Shown: piece by piece, positions 1 through 8,875 of the stretch | How the letters are laid out: each line of letters opens with the position of its first letter | Numbering within the stretch: position 1 is the first letter of the stretch | Source of the DNA: Actinomadura sp. KC345 | Lineage (GTDB): Bacteria > Actinomycetota > Actinomycetes > Streptosporangiales > Streptosporangiaceae | Direction: 5' to 3' | Assembly: GCF_004348515.1 (NCBI RefSeq) | Contig: NZ_SMKH01000022.1 | Location: 1 to 47,406 of the forward strand | Length of the DNA: 47,406 nucleotides | Notes under the pieces: generated by a model | Databases searched by the model: none | What the model was told of the DNA's origin: nothing | The model's input: only the letters and a program-made list of their open reading frames with translations | Made by a program: the position numbers and the translations under genes

Positions 1-2
1 GA

Positions 3-1730
3 ATGAACACCGCGTACGGGCTCGCCGGAGTCGTGCTGGTCGTCGTCGCCACGATCCTCATCGGCGTGCTCGGACGCATCTCCCGCACCACCTCCGACTT
101 CTACGTGGCGTCCCGCACGGTCACGCCGCTGCGCAACGCGTCGGCGATCGGCGGCGAGTACCTGTCGGCCGCGTCCTTCCTCGGCATCGCCGGGCTGATC
201 CTCGCCCACGGGGCCGACATGCTGTGGCTCCCCGTCGGCTGGACGGGCGGCTACCTGGTCCTGCTCGTCCTGGTGTCGGCGCCGCTGCGCCGCTCGGGCG
301 CCTACACGCTGCCCGACTTCGCGGAGGCGCGGCTGGAGTCCATGGCGGTGCGCCGCGTCGCCAGCATCCTGGTCGTGCTGATCAGCTGGCTCTACCTGCT
401 GCCGCAGTTCCAGAGCGCCGGGCTGGTGCTGCGGACGGTCACGGGCGCGCCGGTGTGGACGGGCGGCGTCCTCGTCGCCGTGGTCGTCGCCGTCAACGTG
501 CTCGTCGGCGGCATGCGCAGCGTCACGCTCGTCCAGGCGTTCCAGTACTGGATGAAGCTCACCGCGCTCGCCGTCCCGCTGGTCTTCCTGCTGCTGGCCT
601 GGCAGTACGACGGCGCGCCCGGCCTGAAGGCGGACACGCCGCCGCAGTTCTCCGACCGCACGACCGTCTCCGTCGGCCTCGCCGTCACCGTCGACGTCGC
701 CGACCCCGTCCAGGTCGTCGTGGACGGACGGGTGGACGGGCGGTCCCACGAGAACGCCTCGCTCACCCTGCACCCCGGCCGGCACCACATCGCGCAGAAC
801 ACGTCCGTCACCTTCCCCGCCGGCGCCGACGTGCCCCACGTCAGCGACAGGCCCGCCGCCACCGACCGCCAATGGGCCATGCCGCTGGACGGCCACCCCC
901 ACTCGCTCTACGCCACGTACTCGCTGATCTTCGCGACGTTCCTTGGGACGATGGGGCTCCCGCACGTCCTCGTGCGCTTCTACACCAACCCCGACGGGAG
1001 GGCCGCGCGCCGGACCACCGTGATGGTCCTGTCCCTGCTCGGCGCCTTCTACCTGCTGCCCGCCGTGTACGGGGCGCTCGGACGCCTGTACACCCCGGAA
1101 CTGCTGATGACCGGACGGGCCGACGCCGTCGTCCTCACCCTGCCCGGACGGCTCATCGGCGGCATCGGGGGCGACCTCCTCGGCGCGCTGGTGACCGGGG
1201 GCGCGGTCGCCGCGTTCCTGTCGACCTCGTCGGGGATCACCGTGTCCGTCGCCGGGGTGATCGCCCAGGACATCCTGCGCGGCGGCGTGCGGTCGTTCCG
1301 CGCCGGGACGCTGCTCGCCCTCATCGTCCCGCTGGCGCTGGCCGTCGCGGCGCGCTCGCTCCCCGTCGCCGACGTCGTGGGGCTGGCGTTCGCCGTCGCC
1401 GCGTCCACGTTCTGCCCGCTGCTCGTCCTCGGGGTCTGGTGGCGGCGGCTGACCGTCCCGGGCGCGCTCGCCGGCCTCATCGCCGGCGGCGCCTCGGCGG
1501 GCACCGCGGTGATCGTGACGATCGCGGCCGGCCCGCCGGAGGGGCTCATCGGCGCGCTGCTGGCCGAGCCCGCCGCGTGGACGGTCCCGATCGCGTTCAC
1601 CACCATGATCGTCGTGTCGCTGTGCACGCCGGGACGGGTACCGCCCGGTGTCGCGCGGATGATGGTGCGCCTGCACACTCCGGAGTCGCTCGCCGTCGAC
1701 CGCGGGACGTGGCGTCCCAAACGGGTCTGA
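3..1730 (+). CDS. Sodium:solute symporter, ActP-like (SSS family)
   Basis: Probable cation-coupled uptake of a small monocarboxylate such as acetate across the cytoplasmic membrane. The 575-residue product is almost entirely hydrophobic helices. SSS signatures resembling the ActP acetate permease are visible: GEYLSAASFLGIAGL near residues 51-65 and LGTMGLPHVLVRFYTNP near residue 315. A hydrophilic stretch at about residues 215-290, rich in D, V and H, sits between helices and probably forms an extracytoplasmic loop larger than in the second symporter at 2247. The ATG is embedded in ATGA two bases from the left edge, just as the second symporter overlaps its DUF485 partner, so a DUF485 gene probably lies immediately to the left outside the window. 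Substrate is inferred from family only. Confidence 0.85.
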   Translation: MNTAYGLAGVVLVVVATILIGVLGRISRTTSDFYVASRTVTPLRNASAIGGEYLSAASFLGIAGLILAHGADMLWLPVGWTGGYLVLLVLVSAPLRRSGAYTLPDFAEARLESMAVRRVASILVVLISWLYLLPQFQSAGLVLRTVTGAPVWTGGVLVAVVVAVNVLVGGMRSVTLVQAFQYWMKLTALAVPLVFLLLAWQYDGAPGLKADTPPQFSDRTTVSVGLAVTVDVADPVQVVVDGRVDGRSHENASLTLHPGRHHIAQNTSVTFPAGADVPHVSDRPAATDRQWAMPLDGHPHSLYATYSLIFATFLGTMGLPHVLVRFYTNPDGRAARRTTVMVLSLLGAFYLLPAVYGALGRLYTPELLMTGRADAVVLTLPGRLIGGIGGDLLGALVTGGAVAAFLSTSSGITVSVAGVIAQDILRGGVRSFRAGTLLALIVPLALAVAARSLPVADVVGLAFAVAASTFCPLLVLGVWWRRLTVPGALAGLIAGGASAGTAVIVTIAAGPPEGLIGALLAEPAAWTVPIAFTTMIVVSLCTPGRVPPGVARMMVRLHTPESLAVDRGTWRPKRV

Positions 1731-1792
1731 CCGTTCATCGTGCGAAATGAACCGTTCGTCGACGGGGAGCGCAGACCGGCGACGATGAACGG
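1731..1792. promoter_or_regulatory. Inverted repeat upstream of the DUF485/symporter pair
   Basis: An 11-base arm CCGTTCATCGT at 1731-1741 is perfectly complementary to ACGATGAACGG at 1782-1792. A third, nearly identical unit CCGTTCGTCG lies in direct orientation at 1752-1761. The arms are 40 bases apart, directly after the first symporter and about 95 bases before the DUF485 start. This looks like a multi-site operator, or a weak long-loop hairpin. There is no T-run, so a terminator is less likely. Confidence 0.4.
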
Positions 1793-1887
1793 CAGCTGAC
1801 CGCAGCCCTCCGCCCGCCCCCTCGATCGTTCTCGGGCACCTCCATAGCGTGGCGCGTGACCGGCGTCACAACAGAGGAGGGGCGGTC

Positions 1888-2250
1888 GTGTCCGTCGATA
1901 AGAACGCCTCCGGCACCGTCTATGAACGGTTCCAGGGCACCGAGGAGTTCCAAGAACTCCGGCGCAGATTCCGCAAGTTCGCATTCCCCATGACCATCGC
2001 GTTCCTCGCCTGGTACCTGCTCTACGTCGTGCTCTCGGGGTGGGCGCGCGGCTTCATGGGCACGGAGCTCTTCGGCGCCGTCAACTACGGGCTCATCTTC
2101 GGGCTCCTGCAGTTCGTCAGCACGTTCGGCATCGCGTACCTGTACTCGCGGCACGCCGGGCGCAACCTCGATCCCGTCGCCGACAAGATCCGTGGCGACA
2201 TCGAGGCGGAGGAAGCGCAGAACTCCGGAACCGCGGAGGACGGCCGATGA
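1888..2250 (+). CDS. DUF485 family membrane protein
   Basis: Small inner-membrane protein of the DUF485 family (YjcH-like), typically encoded just before an ActP-type symporter and thought to assist it. The 120-residue product has a charged N-terminal stretch ending ELRRRFRKFAFP and two hydrophobic segments, FPMTIAFLAWYLLYVVLSG and the region around NYGLIFGLLQFVSTFGIAYL, followed by a short acidic tail. I chose GTG at 1888 because AGAGGAGGGG lies just upstream at 1873-1882. An in-frame ATG at 1849 would add 13 arginine-rich residues without a good ribosome site. The stop overlaps the next start (ATGA), which indicates translational coupling. Confidence 0.85.
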   Translation: MSVDKNASGTVYERFQGTEEFQELRRRFRKFAFPMTIAFLAWYLLYVVLSGWARGFMGTELFGAVNYGLIFGLLQFVSTFGIAYLYSRHAGRNLDPVADKIRGDIEAEEAQNSGTAEDGR

Positions 2251-3857
2251 GTAACGAAACCCTGTCGATTCTCCTGTTCCTCACCTTTGTTGCCGCCACC
2301 CTCGCGATCACCGTGTGGGCGAGCCGCAACACCAAGGACGCCACGGACTTCTACGCCGGCGGCCGCTCCTTCTCCGGCGCGCAGAACGGCCTTGCGATCG
2401 GCGGCGACTACATGTCCGCCGCGTCCTTCCTCGGGATCGCCGGCCTGATCGCGCTGTACGGCTACGACGGCTTCCTGTACTCCATCGGGTTCCTGGTCGC
2501 CTGGCTCGTCGCGTTGCTGCTCGTCGCCGAGCTGCTGCGGAACTCGGGCCGGTTCACGATGGCGGACGTCCTGGCGTTCCGGATGAGCCCGCGTCCCGTC
2601 CGCACCGCCGCCGGGGTCTCCACCATCACCGTGTCGATCTTCTACCTGCTGGCGCAGATGGTCGGCGCGGGCGCCCTGGTCGCCCTGCTGTTCGGCTTCA
2701 CCAGCGAGTTCGCCAAGGGAGCCACGATCGCGCTGGTCGGCGTGCTGATGATCGTGTACGTGGTGTTCGGCGGGATGAAGGGCACCACCTGGGTGCAGAT
2801 CGTCAAGGCCGTCCTGCTGATGACCGGTGCCGCCCTGGTCACGCTGCTGGTGCTGGTCGAGTTCGGCTTCAACCTGTCCAGCCTGCTCAACGACGCCGCC
2901 GAGCAGAGCGGCAAGGGCGAGGCGTTCCTGGACCCGGGGCTGCGCTACGGCACCGAGGAGCAGGGCCTGTCCGGCAAGCTCGACCTGATCAGCCTCGGCC
3001 TCGCCCTCGTCCTCGGCACCGCCGGACTGCCGCACATCCTGATCCGCTTCTACACCGTCCCCACGGCCCGCGACGCCCGCAGGTCCGTGATGTGGGGCAT
3101 CGGCCTCATCGGCACCTTCTACCTGTTCACCCTCGTCCTCGGCTTCGGCGCCGCGGCCCTCGTCGGCAGCGAGGAGATCGCCGCGGCCAACCCGGCCGGC
3201 AACACCGCCGCACCGCAGCTCGCCGAACGCATCGGTGAGATCATCTTCGGGGACGCCGGCGGCACGATCCTCCTCGCGGTCATCGCGGCGGTCGCGTTCG
3301 CGACGATCCTGGCGGTCGTGGCCGGCCTGACGCTGGCCTCGTCCTCGTCCTTCGCGCACGACCTGTACGCCCACGTGTTCCGCAAGGGCAAGGCCACCGA
3401 GCGGGACGAGGTCCGTGTCGCCCGCATCTCCGCCTTCGTCATCGGCGCCGTCGCGATCGTGCTCGGCATCTTCGCCCAGCGCCTCAACGTCGCGTTCCTC
3501 GTCGCCCTGGCGTTCGCGGTCGCCGCGTCCGGCAACCTCCCCGCGATCCTGTACAGCCTGTTCTGGAAGCGGTTCAACACCTCGGGCGCCGTCTCGGCCA
3601 TCTACGGCGGCCTCGGCGCGGCGCTCTTCCTGGTGACCTTCTCCCCGGTCGTCTCCGGCGACGAGCAGGCCCTGTTCACCGACTCCGACTGGAGCTGGTT
3701 CCCGCTCAGCAACCCGGGGCTCATCTCCATCCCGTTCGGTTTCCTGTGCGGCTACATCGGCACGATTCTCAGCAAGGAGTACAACGCGCAGAAGTACGCC
3801 GAGATCGAGGTCCGCTCCCTCACGGGCGCGGGCGCCGAAAAGGCGACCAAACACTGA
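2247..3857 (+). CDS. actP: Cation/acetate symporter, ActP-like (SSS family)
   Basis: Predicted sodium-coupled monocarboxylate importer in the cytoplasmic membrane, 536 residues, with about 13 hydrophobic helices. Visible signatures are GGDYMSAASFLGIAGLIALY near residues 50-70 and GTAGLPHILIRFYTVPTARDARRS near residue 260, both close to ActP. It starts at the ATG of an ATGA overlap with the DUF485 gene, so the two form an operon. It is more canonical than the symporter at position 3, without the long loop, so the two are paralogues that may differ in substrate or affinity. Acetate as substrate is inference; pyruvate or propionate are alternatives. Confidence 0.88.
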   Translation: MSNETLSILLFLTFVAATLAITVWASRNTKDATDFYAGGRSFSGAQNGLAIGGDYMSAASFLGIAGLIALYGYDGFLYSIGFLVAWLVALLLVAELLRNSGRFTMADVLAFRMSPRPVRTAAGVSTITVSIFYLLAQMVGAGALVALLFGFTSEFAKGATIALVGVLMIVYVVFGGMKGTTWVQIVKAVLLMTGAALVTLLVLVEFGFNLSSLLNDAAEQSGKGEAFLDPGLRYGTEEQGLSGKLDLISLGLALVLGTAGLPHILIRFYTVPTARDARRSVMWGIGLIGTFYLFTLVLGFGAAALVGSEEIAAANPAGNTAAPQLAERIGEIIFGDAGGTILLAVIAAVAFATILAVVAGLTLASSSSFAHDLYAHVFRKGKATERDEVRVARISAFVIGAVAIVLGIFAQRLNVAFLVALAFAVAASGNLPAILYSLFWKRFNTSGAVSAIYGGLGAALFLVTFSPVVSGDEQALFTDSDWSWFPLSNPGLISIPFGFLCGYIGTILSKEYNAQKYAEIEVRSLTGAGAEKATKH

Positions 3858-3863
3858 ATCCTT

Positions 3864-3984
3864 CTCCTCCGCGCGTCCCACCCCTTGCCCGGAGGAGGAA
3901 CAGGGTCCACCCGGACCCGCCGCGCGGGCGACCGTCGCCCGGTTCCGCGCGGTCCGCGGCCCCGCCCCCCGCCCCGGGGCGGGG
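3864..3984. terminator. GC hairpins between convergent operons
   Basis: The 132-base gap between the convergent symporter and molybdenum hydroxylase genes holds three inverted repeats: CTCCTCCG/CGGAGGAG (3864-3871 and 3890-3897), GGGTCC-accc-GGACCC (3903-3918), and a gapless palindrome CCCCGCCCCGGGGCGGGG (3967-3984). None has a T-run, so they are non-canonical but plausibly stop transcription from both sides. Confidence 0.4.
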
Positions 3985-3989
3985 CTCGG

Positions 3990-4466
3990 TCACATGTTGC
4001 GGGCGCCGGATCTGATCGCGTCGCGGATCCTGGCATAGGTGCCGCAGCGGCAGATGTTGCGGAGCTCGTCGAGATCGGCGTCGGTGATGTCGCGGCCTTC
4101 GGACCGGACCTGGCGGACCTTGGCCACGGCGGACATGATCTGTCTTGGCTGGCAGTAGCCGCACTGGGCGACGTCCCGCTCCAGCCAGGCCTCCTGCATG
4201 GGGTGGAGGTCGCGGCCCACGGTGGCGGGAAGGCCCTCGATGGTGACGACCTCGTCGTCCGGGCCGACCTGGGAGACCGGCACAGAACAGATGTTGACCG
4301 CCTTGCCGTTGACGTGGGAGGTGCAGGCCTGGCAGACGCCGATGCCGCAGCCGTACTTGGGGCCGGTGACGCCGAGCAGGTCGCGCAGCACCCATAGCAG
4401 GCGGACGTCGTCCTCGGCCTGCACGGTGATCTGCTCGCCGTTGAGCCTGAAGGTGTGAGTCGGCAC
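3990..4466 (-). CDS. [2Fe-2S] subunit of molybdenum hydroxylase (IorA/OxiA-like)
   Basis: Electron-transfer subunit of a xanthine-oxidase-family enzyme, 158 residues, carrying two [2Fe-2S] clusters. All eight cysteines are visible: the plant-ferredoxin type set C40, C45, C48 and C60 (CGIGVCQAC then C), and the four-helix domain set C102, C105, C139 and C141 (CGYC and CRC). This short form pairs with IorB-type large subunits that lack a separate FAD subunit. The gene begins 11 bases after the large subunit at 4478-6781 and is surely co-transcribed. Closest known types are isoquinoline 1-oxidoreductase alpha and OxiA, which is linked to oxidation of rubber-derived aldehydes in Streptomyces sp. 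K30. The substrate here is inference, suggested by the Lcp gene at 20727-21986. Confidence 0.9.
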   Translation of the reverse strand: MPTHTFRLNGEQITVQAEDDVRLLWVLRDLLGVTGPKYGCGIGVCQACTSHVNGKAVNICSVPVSQVGPDDEVVTIEGLPATVGRDLHPMQEAWLERDVAQCGYCQPRQIMSAVAKVRQVRSEGRDITDADLDELRNICRCGTYARIRDAIRSGARNM

Positions 4467-4477
4467 GTCGGGCTCCT

Positions 4478-6781
4478 CTAGAAGGCGCGGTCAAGGCCGT
4501 CGGTCGGGGACTGCGGGGTGGACGGCTCCAGCGGGAAGGGATCGAAGGAGAGCGTGGCGTGGTTGATGGGGAACCGGGTCGGCATCGTCCCGGTGGCGCG
4601 GGCGTACGCGCAGGCCACGGCGGCCAGGGCCGGGGCCACCGCGAGTTCGCCCGCGCCGCCGGGCTCGTCGCCGCTGGGCGGCATGACGATCACGCGGGTC
4701 TCCAGCGGGGTGTTCCACTGGCGGGTGTAGAAGTCGTTGTCCCAGCTGCCTTCGAGCGGGATGCCGTCCTTGATGTGCAGGCTGGAGGTGAGCGCCATCG
4801 CGATGCCGTCGCTCAGGCCGCCGATCATCTGGGCGTCCAGCCCGCGCGGGTTGATCGGCAGTCCCACGTCCACCACGACCAGGGCGCGCGTCACGCGGGG
4901 CCCGGTGACGCCGTTCCTGATCGGGCGGTCGACGGTCTCGGGACGGCAGTCGAGCTCGACGAGGACCGCGCAGGCGGACCGGTACTCGGCGGCCAGGGCG
5001 ATGCCCTGGGCGACTCCGTCGGGCAGGGACCGCCCCCAGTCGCCCTCGGAGGCCGCCTTGTCCAGGACGGCGCGCGTCTTGGAGTGCTCCAGGAACCGAC
5101 GGCGGAAGGCCACCGGGTCCTCGTCCAGTTCGGCGGCGAGCCGATCCACGACCAGTTCCCGTGCGCACACCACGTTCGGTGAGTAGACGTTGCGCATGCT
5201 CCCGGTCTTGAACTTCAGCGGCACCTCGGTCAGCGTCTGCCTGGTCTGGCCGAACTTGTAGGGCGTCGACTGGCTCAGATGGAAGAAGACCTGGGCGATG
5301 GCGTCGTTGACGACGATCGGGATGTCGGCCGCGTTGGCGGTGACCATGTCGCCGAAGCCGTGGCTGAAGCTGGTCTGGGTGCTGACGTGCCGCTGCTCGT
5401 AGCCGACCACGTCCCCGCCGCGGTAGGCGGCGCGGACACGGGAGACGCTCATCGGATGCGTGCGTCCCTGGCGGACGCTGTCTGTCCGGGACCAGGACAG
5501 CTTGACCGGTTTGCCCATCTTCTTGGAGATATCCGCCGCCTCCACCGCCGCGTCGGTGTGCAGCCGCCGCCCGAACGAACCGCCACCCTCCACCACGTGC
5601 ACCTTGACGGCCGACACCGGCAGGCCCAGGCGCTTGGCGATCTCGCTCTGCGCGTCGCCCGGGACCTTCAGGCTGGCCCAGATCTCGGCACCGCCGGCGC
5701 GCACGTCCGCGACCGCGACGTCAGGTTCCAGCGGGGAGTTGCTGGCGAACATGAAGGCGAACTCGGCGTCGACGGTCTTGCTGAACAGCGGCGGGCCCGA
5801 CACCCTCGGCACCGCCTTGCGCAGCTTGGCCAGCACCGTGTCGTCGGACTCCCCGGCCACCGGACCGGGACGCCAGGTCACCTCCAGGGCCCTGACCGCG
5901 TCGATGCACTGGCCGAACGTCCGCCCGCGCACCGCCACCCCGTGCTTGAGCGCCGCGACGTCGGTGATCCCGGGCATGGCCCGCACGGCCGCGGCATTGC
6001 CCACCGACTCGACCGTCCCGTCGATGGTCGGCGGTCGCCGCACCATCGTCGGCAGGGCGTCCGGGACGTCCAGGTCCATGGCGAACTTCTTGCGTCCCGT
6101 CACGGCGGCCAGGGCGTCCACCCGGTTCGTCGGCTTGCCCACGACGGTGAACCGGGACATCGTCTTCGGCGACGCCGAGACCCGGGTGGTGCGCGACACC
6201 GCGGCGGCCTTCGCCAGCGACCCGTAGGACGCCCGCCTGCCTCCGCCCAGCACCGCACCGTCCTCGGTGGTGAGCTTGGACGCGTCCACGCGCCAGGCTC
6301 GCGCGGCGGTCGCCACCAGCCGCCTCCGCGCGATCGCCGCGGCCGTCCGCACCGGCGTGTAGAGCGAGCGGACCGATGTGGAGCCGCCGGTGAACTGGTT
6401 GAACAGCAACTCGGGCCGGGCGTCGGAGAGGCTGACGGTGACCTTGTCCAGCGGGAGGTCCAACTCCTCGGCGATCAGCATCGCCACGGTCGTGGTGATG
6501 CCCTGCCCCACCTCGGCACGGGGCAGGGCGAACGACGCCGTGCCGTCCTCGTGCACCTGGACGGCCACCAGCCCCGACGTCGGCGCCGACGCGAGCCGCA
6601 CCAGGTCACCGACGTCGAAGACCTCCTCCGGCTGGGGAAGGGACGGCCCCCGCGCCTCGGCCGGATCACCGGTCCACTGCACGGCGACGGCCAGTGTCGG
6701 CGCCGTGATCAGATAGCCGAGGAACCTCCGGCGCCGCGGCCCCTCGCCGGGTTCGTTCGATCGTGGAGGATCGTGCTCCAT
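4478..6781 (-). CDS. Molybdopterin-binding large subunit of molybdenum hydroxylase (IorB/OxiB-like), Tat-exported
   Basis: Catalytic subunit, 767 residues, expected to hydroxylate an aldehyde or N-heterocycle using water and a molybdopterin cofactor. The N-terminus has a twin-arginine signal, RRRRFLGY at residues 16-23 followed by a hydrophobic run, so the folded complex is exported. The cofactor-binding loop VEGGGSFGRR and the C-terminal GGAGELAVAP with the presumed catalytic glutamate are present. Length is similar to IorB. The start is fixed by GGAGG four bases upstream and by an in-frame TAA slightly further up. The small subunit lacks its own signal and probably leaves by hitch-hiking on this one. 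Aldehyde oxidation in rubber breakdown is one candidate role, isoquinoline-type substrates another. Confidence 0.9.
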   Translation of the reverse strand: MEHDPPRSNEPGEGPRRRRFLGYLITAPTLAVAVQWTGDPAEARGPSLPQPEEVFDVGDLVRLASAPTSGLVAVQVHEDGTASFALPRAEVGQGITTTVAMLIAEELDLPLDKVTVSLSDARPELLFNQFTGGSTSVRSLYTPVRTAAAIARRRLVATAARAWRVDASKLTTEDGAVLGGGRRASYGSLAKAAAVSRTTRVSASPKTMSRFTVVGKPTNRVDALAAVTGRKKFAMDLDVPDALPTMVRRPPTIDGTVESVGNAAAVRAMPGITDVAALKHGVAVRGRTFGQCIDAVRALEVTWRPGPVAGESDDTVLAKLRKAVPRVSGPPLFSKTVDAEFAFMFASNSPLEPDVAVADVRAGGAEIWASLKVPGDAQSEIAKRLGLPVSAVKVHVVEGGGSFGRRLHTDAAVEAADISKKMGKPVKLSWSRTDSVRQGRTHPMSVSRVRAAYRGGDVVGYEQRHVSTQTSFSHGFGDMVTANAADIPIVVNDAIAQVFFHLSQSTPYKFGQTRQTLTEVPLKFKTGSMRNVYSPNVVCARELVVDRLAAELDEDPVAFRRRFLEHSKTRAVLDKAASEGDWGRSLPDGVAQGIALAAEYRSACAVLVELDCRPETVDRPIRNGVTGPRVTRALVVVDVGLPINPRGLDAQMIGGLSDGIAMALTSSLHIKDGIPLEGSWDNDFYTRQWNTPLETRVIVMPPSGDEPGGAGELAVAPALAAVACAYARATGTMPTRFPINHATLSFDPFPLEPSTPQSPTDGLDRAF

Positions 6782-6871
6782 GGGGCCTCCGGGCGGTCGG
6801 GGCGGGATGTAACTGCCCGCTTACTAGGGAACGCGGCAAGCATGGCATACCGCCGCCCTCCTTTGAAGACT

Positions 6872-6892
6872 TTATTGGCGTATCGCCAATAA
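6872..6892. promoter_or_regulatory. 21-base palindrome upstream of the molybdenum hydroxylase operon
   Basis: Arms TTATTGGCG (6872-6880) and CGCCAATAA (6884-6892) are perfectly complementary with a TAT centre, about 90 bases upstream of the large-subunit start. The size and symmetry resemble a dimeric repressor operator. It stands out as AT-rich in GC-rich DNA. No regulator gene is adjacent. Confidence 0.5.
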
Positions 6893-7040
6893 GACGACGC
6901 AGACCGCCGCGGGTCACGCGGCGTTGATCCAGGAGCGGACGCGGCCGGCGGGCTCGGCGGCTCTCGCGCTCTCAAGATCTTCTATTGCTTGGCACCGCGT
7001 CGGTAACGTAGTGCGGGGCGCGGTCGGTCGGAGGGGGAGC

Positions 7041-7466
7041 ATGGGGTACGGGAGTCACGCGAAGCGTGGTGTGCTGGCTGTCATAGGCGGCACTGTTCTG
7101 CTGACCGGTATCGCGCTGCTCGTCCTGCCGGGGCCGGGGATGCTCCTGGTACTGGCCGGGCTGCTCATTCTCGCGCGCGCGATCCCGTCCGTGGAACGGT
7201 TCGTCGAGCCGGTCCGGGTACGGGCGATCCAGGCGGCCGAGGAGAGTGTGACCTCGTGGTGGCGCCTCACCGGCTCGGTGCTGACGGGGCTGGCCCTGAT
7301 CGGCGCGGGCGTGGTGTGGGGTCTGGATCCGCGGCTGCCGAGCGTCGGGTGGCGGCTGCCGCTCGGCGGATGGAGCACCGGATCGGGCCTGATCCTGTCC
7401 GGGATCATCATCTTCGCCCTCATGTACTGGAGCTTCCGGCGCGTCAGGGCGCGGCGGCCCGGCTGA
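7041..7466 (+). CDS. PGPGW-type small transmembrane protein (TIGR02611-like)
   Basis: Integral membrane protein of unknown function, 141 residues. The family hallmark LPGPGMLLVLAGLLILA lies near residues 29-45. Two further hydrophobic segments follow a short amphipathic region (around LTGSVLTGLALIGAGVVWGL and SGLILSGIIIFALMYW), and the protein ends in a basic tail (RRVRARRPG). I chose ATG at 7041 because GGAGGGGG precedes it; an in-frame ATG at 6924 would add a poorly hydrophobic leader without a ribosome site. It is divergent from the molybdenum hydroxylase operon and followed after 61 bases by another membrane protein gene. Confidence 0.75.
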   Translation: MGYGSHAKRGVLAVIGGTVLLTGIALLVLPGPGMLLVLAGLLILARAIPSVERFVEPVRVRAIQAAEESVTSWWRLTGSVLTGLALIGAGVVWGLDPRLPSVGWRLPLGGWSTGSGLILSGIIIFALMYWSFRRVRARRPG

Positions 7467-7527
7467 CCTCCGCCGCGCCGAGTTTCACGCCGCGGAATTG
7501 ATCCGGGCGGCGGGGTATGACCGTGCA

Positions 7528-7962
7528 ATGGGTATGGGCATTGTTCTTCGACTCCTCGTCGCCGCGGGACTCGCGGCGGACGCCGTCATCCACTGGCGTT
7601 TCGCGCCTGACATGGCACCGGGACCCAACACCCCCACCGACACCATCCCGGGGGACACGCTGTTCTACGGCCAGGCCGCCGCGGCCGCCGCGGCGGCCGT
7701 GCTCGTCCTGGTGTGGGCGCGCAGGTGGACGTACGCGATCGCGTTCCTGGTCGCCGCGAGCGCGGCCGGCGCCGTCATCCTCTACTACTTCGTCGATGTC
7801 GGGCAGCTGGGCCCGCTGCAGAACATGTACGACCCGTCCTGGTACATGGACAAGACGATCAGTCTCGCGGGCGAGGGCGTCGCGGCGCTCGCGGCGCTCA
7901 TCGGCTTCTTCACGGTCAAGCGGACGCGGGACCGGGAAGCGGAACCCGTTCCCTACCCGTGA
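7528..7962 (+). CDS. Hypothetical four-helix membrane protein
   Basis: Unrecognised 144-residue protein with four predicted membrane helices: VLRLLVAAGLAADAVIHW at the N-terminus, a very alanine-rich second helix (QAAAAAAAAVLVLVW), a third (IAFLVAASAAGAVILYYFV), and a fourth near the C-terminus before a charged tail KRTRDREAE. The pattern resembles small actinobacterial membrane proteins of unknown role. The start is uncertain: ATG at 7528 and ATG at 7534 are both possible, and neither has a strong ribosome site. Confidence 0.65.
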   Translation: MGMGIVLRLLVAAGLAADAVIHWRFAPDMAPGPNTPTDTIPGDTLFYGQAAAAAAAAVLVLVWARRWTYAIAFLVAASAAGAVILYYFVDVGQLGPLQNMYDPSWYMDKTISLAGEGVAALAALIGFFTVKRTRDREAEPVPYP

Positions 7963-8074
7963 CGCCCGGTGGAGTGGACGCCGGAAGGCCGCATCCGGCC
8001 GCATGCCGCCGGATGCGAGGGCGCCCGCAGGGGACAGTGGATATCGTTGCGTCTCCTGGCCCGCGGAGAGTCCC

Positions 8075-8875
8075 ATGCCACCGAATTTCGACACCGGCGT
8101 CCCCAATATCGCCCGGATCTACGACGCGATGCTCGGCGGCAAGGACAACTTCGCCGCCGACCGGGACGCCGCCGACCGGCTGACCGAGGTGGAGCCGCTG
8201 GCGCCCCTGTACGCGCGCCAGCACCGGGAGTTCATCGGACGGGCCGTGCGGCTCGTGGCCGGGTACGGGATCCGCCAGTTCCTCGATGTCGGGACCGGTC
8301 TGCCCACCATGGACAACGTTCACCAGATCGCCCACCGGCAGGTGCCCGGCTCGCACGTGGTGTACGTCGACAACGACCCGAACGTGTGCGCCCATGCCCG
8401 TGCGCTGCTGGCCGACGATCCCGGTACCGTCGCGGTCGTCGAGGAGGACCTGCGGCGTCCGGAGGCGATTCTCGCCCATCCCGAGACCCGCCGCCTGATC
8501 GCCTTCGACGAGCCGCTGTGCGTGCTTGTCACGGCCGTCCTGCATTTCATTGCCGACACCGATGATCCGCACCGGTCGATCAGGGTCCTCACCGAGGCGA
8601 TGTGCCCGGGAAGCCATCTGGTCATCTCCCATATCACCGATGAGGAGGTGCGCCGGACGAGGCCGGACGACAACCGGACGGGAATGGACGTGTTCGCGAA
8701 GAGCAACGCCCCCATGCATCCGAGGAACGTCCCCGATATCGAACGGTTCCTGGACGGCCTGGAAAAGCTCGATCCGGGTCTCGCGTGCATTTCAGAATGG
8801 GCCGCGCCGGCCCCCTCGGTCATCCGGGACGACCTTCGCGACACCTGGCTCGGAGCGGTGGCGCGCAAGCCCTGA
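8075..8875 (+). CDS. SAM-dependent methyltransferase (PF04672/DUF574 family)
   Basis: Predicted S-adenosylmethionine-dependent methyltransferase, 266 residues, of a family greatly expanded in actinomycetes with mostly unknown substrates. The diagnostic N-terminus PNIARIYDAMLGGKDNFAADR is split here by me as PNIARIYDAML and GGKDNFAADR (residues about 9-29). The SAM-binding FLDVGTGLPTMDNVHQIA lies near residue 70, and the acidic strand-end VVYVDNDPNV follows. GGAGAG lies just upstream of the ATG. The gene abuts the P450 gene tail to tail with no spare base, 8875 against 8876. Confidence 0.85.
   Translation: MPPNFDTGVPNIARIYDAMLGGKDNFAADRDAADRLTEVEPLAPLYARQHREFIGRAVRLVAGYGIRQFLDVGTGLPTMDNVHQIAHRQVPGSHVVYVDNDPNVCAHARALLADDPGTVAVVEEDLRRPEAILAHPETRRLIAFDEPLCVLVTAVLHFIADTDDPHRSIRVLTEAMCPGSHLVISHITDEEVRRTRPDDNRTGMDVFAKSNAPMHPRNVPDIERFLDGLEKLDPGLACISEWAAPAPSVIRDDLRDTWLGAVARKP

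Noticed and set aside
2085-3881. Minus-strand open frame of 598 codons opposite the second symporter
   Set aside because: It is antisense to a clear ActP-type gene and is composed almost only of R, E, G, A, D and Q; a shadow frame.
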